64,000 nt of DNA from Aselliscus stoliczkanus. Its lineage: Eukaryota > Chordata > Mammalia > Chiroptera > Hipposideridae. The notes beneath the pieces are model-generated. The model did no database searches. It was not told the origin of the DNA and was given only the letters and a program-made list of their open reading frames with translations. Of the stretch, positions 58,540 through 64,000 are shown piece after piece. The translations under genes and the position numbers were made by a program. The DNA lies in contig CM066732.1 of NCBI GenBank assembly GCA_033961575.1, positions 110,052,687 to 110,116,686 on the forward strand, in the 5' to 3' direction. Every line of letters starts with the position of its first letter. The first letter of the stretch is position 1.

Positions 58540-58690
58540 GAGATTTAGTGACGCATAATCCTGAATTTGAAGTCTGGCTTTTCTACGTAACTGGCCGTGA
58601 GATCTTAATTTCTCTGAACTTCAGTTCCCTCATCCTGTAAAGTAGATTGTTGTGAATACAAAATGAAATATGTGTAAAGATGGTCAACAA
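58540..58690 (+). repeat. MIR fragment
   Basis: TGAAGTCTGGCTTTTCTACG, CTCTGAACTTCAGTTCCCTC and GTTGTGAATACAAAATGAAA: plus-strand MIR. Confidence 0.75.
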
Positions 58691-59690
58691 GTGTTGACCT
58701 TTTTCCCTTCACCTATGCTTTGCATTCCTAGGTTAGGGATTCAGACCTGGGTCCCTGGATGAGATCAGACAGACCTCTGAATTGTATGCCAGGTGGTGGG
58801 GGCCATTTGTGTGTTCCCTTTTCTTCAGGAGAGTTAATCTTTTCATCAAATTTTCTAAGATTCGGTAAATGCCAAAACATTAGGACCCAATAGCTCTTGA
58901 TCATATTTGTTATGCTTCCCTGAGTCTTTGTGTGTATCATTGTGTTTTTCTTGAGGCATAGGGATTAGAAGTGAGTATGATACTATAAGTGCAGAAGTTA
59001 GGCTTGGATTCTCAAAGTACAATGCATTAACTCACAGTTTGAACATAGGATATAGTGTGCAATCATGTGATAGAGACTAAAATGTCATGGAAAATCCCTT
59101 TAAATCTGCCCGCTCCATCTTAGGGAGGTACATTGTCAGTTTGGGACAGGGTGTCCTGGTTTACTTGGGAGAGTCCTGGCTTATGCTTTTTATCTCAGTG
59201 CAATTATTAGTTGCACCCCTCCCCCTTAAATTCCAAAAAAGGCCATGTTTGAATGATGAATTATAGTCACCCTAGAATTTTTGCCAAATTGCATGCCCTT
59301 CCAAAATCCTCACTTTTTAAAGTGAAAATTATTTCAATTTTATTGATTTACACTTATTTTTTTCACAGGACTCGGTAATATATTACCAGATATTTATTCT
59401 TATTCAAGGTCATAGTAACAATGAAGTGAAATCAGCTTTTAAAATTGTAAAACTCATTCTAGACACATGATGGAGCTAGTCAGATGAGACTTTATACATA
59501 TGTTGGCATGATTAACTGCATTTTATCTAGGGCTGAATAAAAAAGAACAAAGAAAAATATCAAGATAAATACAAAGCACAATTTCCTGTATCAATCTATC
59601 AGTGAAAAAAAAACTCACTGCGTATATATTTTGGAAAGCAATCAATAAGCAGATCATATGAAGCAATGAAACTAGCTTCCATGTTAGTAC
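58691..59690. other. Unannotated unique sequence
   Basis: No landmark recognised. Confidence 0.4.
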
Positions 59691-59694
59691 ATCA

Positions 59695-59870
59695 GAATGC
59701 ATTCACAACAATAAAAGAACATTAGAATGGGGCCGGCAGAGTGGTGCGGTGGTTAAGTGCTGGCTTGGGAAGCCAGCAGCCCTGGTTCGGTCCCACATAC
59801 AAGGACCAGTAGCACTGCCCTCAAAAAAAACAAAAAAAAAAAACATTAGAATGCATTCACAACAATAAAA
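59695..59870 (+). repeat. 30-bp tandem duplication interrupted by a SINE
   Basis: GAATGCATTCACAACAATAA at 59695 recurs at 59849. Removing the SINE and one copy of its target duplication leaves the two copies 30 bases apart, in tandem. Confidence 0.9.
59730..59841 (+). mobile_element. Short tRNA-derived SINE (type A)
   Basis: GGGCCGGCAGAGTGGTGCGG to AGCACTGCCCTCAAAAAAAA. Flanks aacattagaatg at 59718-59729 and 59842-59853. Confidence 0.96.
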
Positions 59871-59994
59871 TTAAAGAAAAATTTGTTAATGGGAAAATTA
59901 GGCCAGAAACCTTTAACAAGATGCCAGTGAAAAAGAGATTTGTATCACCTCAATGTGAAATGTCGTAGGACCTAGGTAATCAGTTTCTACTATA

Positions 59995-60205
59995 ATAGGC
60001 ATCATTTACTAGGTTTAGGAGGTATCAGCTACTGAGCTAAGTACCTAATGTACACTATCTTATTTAATTTTATAGACAACTCTATTAACTTTATCTGCAG
60101 TTAAGAAACTAAAAAAGCTTGAACTAACCTGCCCATGCTAGCATGCATCAAATCTGTATATTTGCCCGACCCTGCAGCCCAAACTCTCACCCTCTAAGCA
60201 GTGAG
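59995..60205 (-). repeat. MIR fragment
   Basis: GCTAAGTACCTAATGTACAC, ATCTTATTTAATTTTATAGAC, CTTGAACTAACCTGCCC: diverged minus-strand MIR. Confidence 0.65.
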
Positions 60206-60209
60206 ACAA

Positions 60210-61370
60210 TGTACGCATAGTACAAATGTCCATCAGAAGAAATTTTCCCTAATGCAGGCCCAGTATGAATAGCAACACATTTATTAAAACTCTGGGAGCC
60301 TCTCCAAACCAGGGCTCCTGGAAAAATTCTTGCTTTTTTCTGGGACCTAAGAATCACATTTATATAGAGAGCTTAACTCAACTTTAAACATCTTTGTTCT
60401 TCACCTAATATGTTAATATTGATTTGTGAAGAGAAAAGTGCAGAGAATTTCAATGGTTAGATAATGTAATATGCTGATTGATATAAATTTTTTTTTGCTA
60501 TACTGGAGCAATTACTGAAATAAGGGAATTATTTTGCCAAAAGACAGGAACAGAAAATACTCAGCTTACTTAATGCATGTTTATCTGTAGTTATTATTAT
60601 ATTTTCTCTGATTTAAGCCAATATTTTCCTTTTCTATTTCTTCCCATTTCAATTTGATTATTTACATCCAGAAGATAAGCCCTGACCTTCCTCCAGATTT
60701 AAAAATAATTAAATAATGAGTAACACTAGTTAGTGTTTCATGACCTGTCAAGGAGTGAGGGTGTTCCACAGAAGTGAGCTTTGCAGATAACCGAATCTCC
60801 TGGATCCATTCTAGGCCCTTTGCCTGGTTTTCTTTTGTCTTCTTCCTGACTGTCAATTCATGCTATTTGATTGGATTTTGTGTATTCTTATAAGTCATCC
60901 TTACAAGATGACTGGAACAAAGCAAGGCGTGTATAAATAAACATATGCATTTAAAAAACTCAAAAATAACAAATAACTTCATGAACCTTGCCTTATTAAA
61001 GTGCCAAAACTTTTTAAACTGGAAGGAAAATTTTTCTGAAGTAAATTACATGCTCCATTGCCTTTCGAAAATATGCTGAACATCCAGCAGCCTTGTGCCT
61101 GAAGATTCAAGGTCATCCATCTCCATATCGATTACCACACAGGGTTGTCCTGAGCTGAGGTCCTGGGACTATTGGATGGAACAACTGTTTGTCCTTGTAT
61201 AGTTCTCCTGTCTGTTTTGGTTTTTGTTATTTTTTCAGTTTATATCCTCCATTGTCAGAGACGTTTTTCTCCTGCTATCTGCTGTTCCAGTATAATCTCT
61301 TTTAGTAACAAAAAGCAAAAATAAACAAACAAACAAACAAACAGGTTACTTGATGAGAAAAATTTTTTAA
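60210..61370. other. Unannotated AT-rich sequence
   Basis: No repeat or exon landmark recognised, apart from an (AAAC)n run at about 61321-61343. Confidence 0.4.
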
Positions 61371-61384
61371 AAGTATGTACGCCC

Positions 61385-61506
61385 CCGGCTGGCCGAGTGA
61401 TGCGGTGGTTAAGCGCTGGCTTTGGAAGCCAGCGGCCCCGGTTTTGGTCCCACATGTGAGGGCCAGTGACACTGCCCTCAAAAAAAAAAAAACACAAAAA
61501 AAACCC
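61385..61506 (+). mobile_element. Short tRNA-derived SINE (type A)
   Basis: CGGCTGGCCGAGTGATGCGG to ACACTGCCCTCAAAAAAAAA. Flanks gtatgtacgccc (61373-61384) and gtatatatgccc (61507-61518). Confidence 0.94.
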
Positions 61507-61520
61507 GTATATATGCCCAG

Positions 61521-61977
61521 GGGCCAGCCGAGTGGCGCGTTGGTTAAGAGCTGGCTTGGGACTCCAGCGGCCCTGGTTCGGATCCCACATATGAGGGCCA
61601 GCCACACTGCCCTCTACAGCTAAGATGGTGAATAACAGCTCCACCTGGAGCTGGGCTGTGAGCTCCGACGATGGTGTAGGCTGCAGCCCCTGCTGCAGTG
61701 GGCTGCCATAGACTACAGTGAGTGGCCTGCAGCCAGTGTGAGCTGCCAATAGCTGCGGTGAGCGACCATCCAGAGGCCGGCGACCAATCTGCCTCATCTG
61801 GGAAGAGCGCAATGACAATACCAACATGGGCCAGTGAAGCAACGTCCTCTGCAACTAGACTGAAGAACACACACAAAAAAAGACAGCAACTTGTCTGTTT
61901 CCCTTCCCCAATTCCCCAACGTTTTCCCTTCTCCCAATTCCCCAATAAAATCTTTTAAAAAAAAAGTTTTTTTTAAA
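61521..61977 (+). mobile_element. Long tRNA-derived SINE (type B)
   Basis: GGGCCAGCCGAGTGGCGC head, TTCGGATCCC B box, CTACAGCTAAGATGGTG, CGCAATGACAATACCAACAT, GCAACTAGACTGAAGAAC and CCCCAATAAAATC. Flanks gtatatatgcccagg at 61507-61521 and 61978-61992. Inserted at the same site as the SINE just before it. Confidence 0.95.
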
Positions 61978-61994
61978 GTATATATGCCCAGGAG

Positions 61995-62740
61995 CCCCGA
62001 GAAAGCAGAATACAAAGGAAGGTAGGGATTGTGCAAGCTCTTGGTCCTTTTCTTGGCTCCCTGGCTTCTCTGCATGGGTGGATGTTCTCTGGCTCTTCAA
62101 GCTCCACCCACTTACTCATAGTGGCTCCTCCATCCATAATTTCAGCTTGCTGAGTATCTTTGTCATGATCCTGATGCAGGCTCTCAAATGACCTTTCAGC
62201 AGTGCTGCCCACAGTTCACTGGAAAGTTCCCTGTTGGTCTTTTGATTCAAGTTCCAGAGAGAGAAAGAGAGGGAGAGAAAGAAAGAGAGAACCTGACTCA
62301 CCCAGCTCAAGCTTTCAAACCATGCCGCCCAGGTCACAGATCAGTAGCACGCCTATGGACGATTCTGCTTGAATCAGGTGTGTGTACAGCTGCATTCCAA
62401 GCAAATGTTGTCACAGGGTTGGTGTCCTAAAGCTACTGCCCCATTAAAAAGAGATGGTGAATAGGGACAGAGTCTCTGAGGAGGGGACAGAGTAGGCACT
62501 ACAAATTTGGGACACTCAGCAGTTTGCCAAGTGCGTCTGTCCACTGCCTTAACTTAGACACAGTTGTCTGGATGAGGCCATGATGGCAGCTCCATTCATT
62601 CTCTTCAACAGAAAAAAAATACATGGGTTTTGCAACAATCTTTGTCATTTCAACTTTATCATCATACACCTATAAAATGTATTTATATATTTAAGATGTG
62701 ATACATGTTTTGCCTTTATTACCATGCATTTATCAATGAG
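61995..62740. other. Unannotated unique sequence
   Basis: A short GAGAGAAAGAGAGGG purine tract is near 62257-62290. Nothing else recognised. Confidence 0.4.
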
Positions 62741-62741
62741 T

Positions 62742-62742
<1 letters not shown>

Positions 62743-62788
<46 letters not shown>

Positions 62789-62830
62789 TATAAATATTTT
62801 ATATACACATAGATGTGTGTGTGTGTGTAT
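62743..62830. repeat. (TA)n and (GT)n microsatellites
   Basis: About 40 bases of pure TA repeat (62746-62785), then an AT-rich spacer and a (TG)n tract at about 62813-62829. Confidence 0.95.
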
Positions 62831-62899
62831 TTAAGATGACCTATTGTTCAAGATATTGTTACAGACACTTGGGGGGTTTTACAATTTTTTAGTAGACAT

Positions 62900-63025
62900 T
62901 ATCTTTTAGAGCAGTTTTAAGGTCACTGCAAATGTACAGAAATGTACAAAAAATGTACAGAAATTCCCCATATACCTCCTGCCCCCACATGTGCATAGCC
63001 TCCCTTGTTATCAGGAGGGGTATTT
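62900..63025 (+). repeat. Old L1-like fragment
   Basis: TTAGAGCAGTTTTAAGGTCAC, ATTCCCCATATACCTCCTGC and CCCACATGTGCATAGCCTCC resemble a common L1M-associated sequence. A short duplicated AAATGTACAGAAATGTACA block lies inside. Family not settled. Confidence 0.5.
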
Positions 63026-63214
63026 ATTTGAATAGAGTGTTTCTTGCTGTTGGTGCTCCGCATGTAGGCAGCCTGGTTTCTAAATCACTACGGTTTCACT
63101 CACCACCACAGACATCTGCTGAGCACAGCGGAGGTGTTGGCGCAGTATGGGACAGGTGCCCTGTCCCGCTAGGGGGTCCCCCCTTTCCATGCACATCAAA
63201 AGCATATGCAACCA

Positions 63215-63287
63215 ATAAGAATTTATGGTGTATTACTGTCGATTCACTTTGAATAAAAATATATATATTGCAGCAAAAAAAAAAAAA
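63215..63287 (+). pseudogene. 60-nt retrocopy of an mRNA 3' end
   Basis: Sixty bases (63215-63274) with AATAAA at 63252-63257, 17 nt before a run of As. Both sides carry aaaagcatatgcaacca (63198-63214 and 63288-63304), a 17-bp target duplication. This is the form of a strongly 5'-truncated processed pseudogene. The parent mRNA is not recognised. Confidence 0.85.
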
Positions 63288-63439
63288 AAAAGCATATGCA
63301 ACCAGGGCTTCCTACATTCATACACAACGCATTCCTGAATATACACACCAATGTCAGAGGTATGAAATTCAAAAACAGGTTTGTGTGTTTTACGGAGAGG
63401 ATTCTATTTTCAGACAGCTAAAATAAGTATAAGATTCCT

Positions 63440-63544
63440 TGCTTTTTTTTGAGGGCAGTGTCACTGGCCCTCATGTGTGGGACACGAACCTGGGCCGCTG
63501 ACGTCCCAAGCCAGCTCTTAACCACCACGCCACTCGGCCGGCCC
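63440..63544 (-). mobile_element. Short tRNA-derived SINE (type A)
   Basis: TTGAGGGCAGTGTCACTGGC to GCCACTCGGCCGGCCC. Flanks tataagattcct at 63428-63439 and 63545-63556. Confidence 0.96.
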
Positions 63545-63714
63545 TATAAGATTCCTAATTGTGCCTTGTCTCTTAGATATACATAGTCTTCAGGGATAAT
63601 TTCAGAATTTAGTAGGTATTCTTTAAGTTTGGGTTTCTCCATCCCAGCAGAGCAGAGTTGGCTGCCTAAAGTATAAAAGGCAACTTTCTGATTTAGATCA
63701 GACTATTACCTGTC

Positions 63715-63880
63715 TATGAATTATGAATCGTTTTCCTTATCTGTAAAAGCAAATAATGATAGTACTTCCATCATTTATTTCTCACATAGTATTGTGAGAA
63801 TTCAGTAAATTAAGTCCTACAGTGTGATTAGAATAGCGATGGGTGTATAGAGAACTCTCAGTATGCGTTTTCATTACTGA
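63715..63880 (+). repeat. MIR fragment
   Basis: GTTTTCCTTATCTGTAAAAG, TAATGATAGTACTTCCATC, GTATTGTGAGAATTCAGTAA and GAGAACTCTCAGTATGCG: MIR core and 3' part. Confidence 0.75.
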
Positions 63881-64000
63881 GGCTAAAAATTCACCACCTT
63901 CTGCACACCTAATGACTTCCTTCTTTGTCTTGATTGTTTTAAGGTTATGAGAACTACACTTATACTTACTGGTGTTCATGTTTATATTTTCCCCATAGTT

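Noticed and set aside
63160..63182. CCCGCTAGGGGGTCCC, considered as a CTCF site
   Set aside because: The core is close but lacks the usual GGCG ending, and there is no supporting context. Left uncalled.

Overview
This window is non-coding genomic DNA from a mammal, almost certainly a bat. The clearest sign is its SINE content: 26 tRNA-derived SINEs whose heads begin with GGCCGGCC and an AGTGGCGCGGTGGTTAAG-type A box. Several carry the bodies and tails I associate with bat SINEs of the VES/Rhin-1 kind (CCACAACTAAGATTGAA, then CCCCAATTCCCCAATAAA). Together with a laurasiatherian-type L1 3' end, this suggests a yinpterochiropteran bat, most likely a horseshoe or leaf-nosed bat. That placement is from memory and no database was searched. 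Old mammalian repeats (MIR, L2, MER5, MER20, MLT/MST LTRs) fill in the background.

There is no convincing multi-codon protein exon. The only gene signal is a CpG island at about 54.49-55.76 kb. On the minus strand a Kozak-type start (CACC-ATG) is followed at once by a consensus splice donor (GTGAGT), as in genes whose first coding exon holds only the start codon. The sequence to the left (1 to about 55.4 kb) would then be mainly first intron, and that to the right (about 55.7-64 kb) upstream flank. The gene is not identified. A second, weaker donor on the plus strand, CCAAT boxes, GC boxes, an NRF-1-like site and a run of G tracts fit a CpG-island promoter, possibly divergent.

Layout: 1-4 kb holds an L2 split by an MST/MLT1-type LTR, itself split by a SINE. 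4.1 kb has a perfect 30-bp AT palindrome. 5.5 kb has a MER20-like element. 6.2 and 7.9 kb have simple repeats. 8.1-10.65 kb is a LINE-1 that keeps its 5' UTR and 3' end but lacks both ORFs. 11-23 kb is mostly repeat-poor with MIRs and one short mariner MITE. 23.4-30.2 kb has several SINEs. 32.3-34.5 kb has a hAT-like element and a TA-flanked MITE. 34.7-35.5 kb has two long SINEs in opposite orientation. 36-47 kb has an LTR-like segment, many short SINEs, an L1 ORF2 fragment and an MLT1 LTR. 47-54 kb is repeat-poor with a second copy of the mariner MITE. 54.5-55.8 kb is the CpG island. 56-64 kb has more SINEs, an L1 3' end, a second TIR element and a very small retrocopy of an mRNA tail.

The most useful observations are structural: the ORF-less L1 with matching target duplications; a SINE that appears to carry 50 nt of foreign 3' sequence between two A tails; two SINEs inserted at one target site; a short SINE type that equals the head of the long type; a 60-nt retrocopy; and exact short tandem duplications. 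I found no evidence of a novel multi-gene system.
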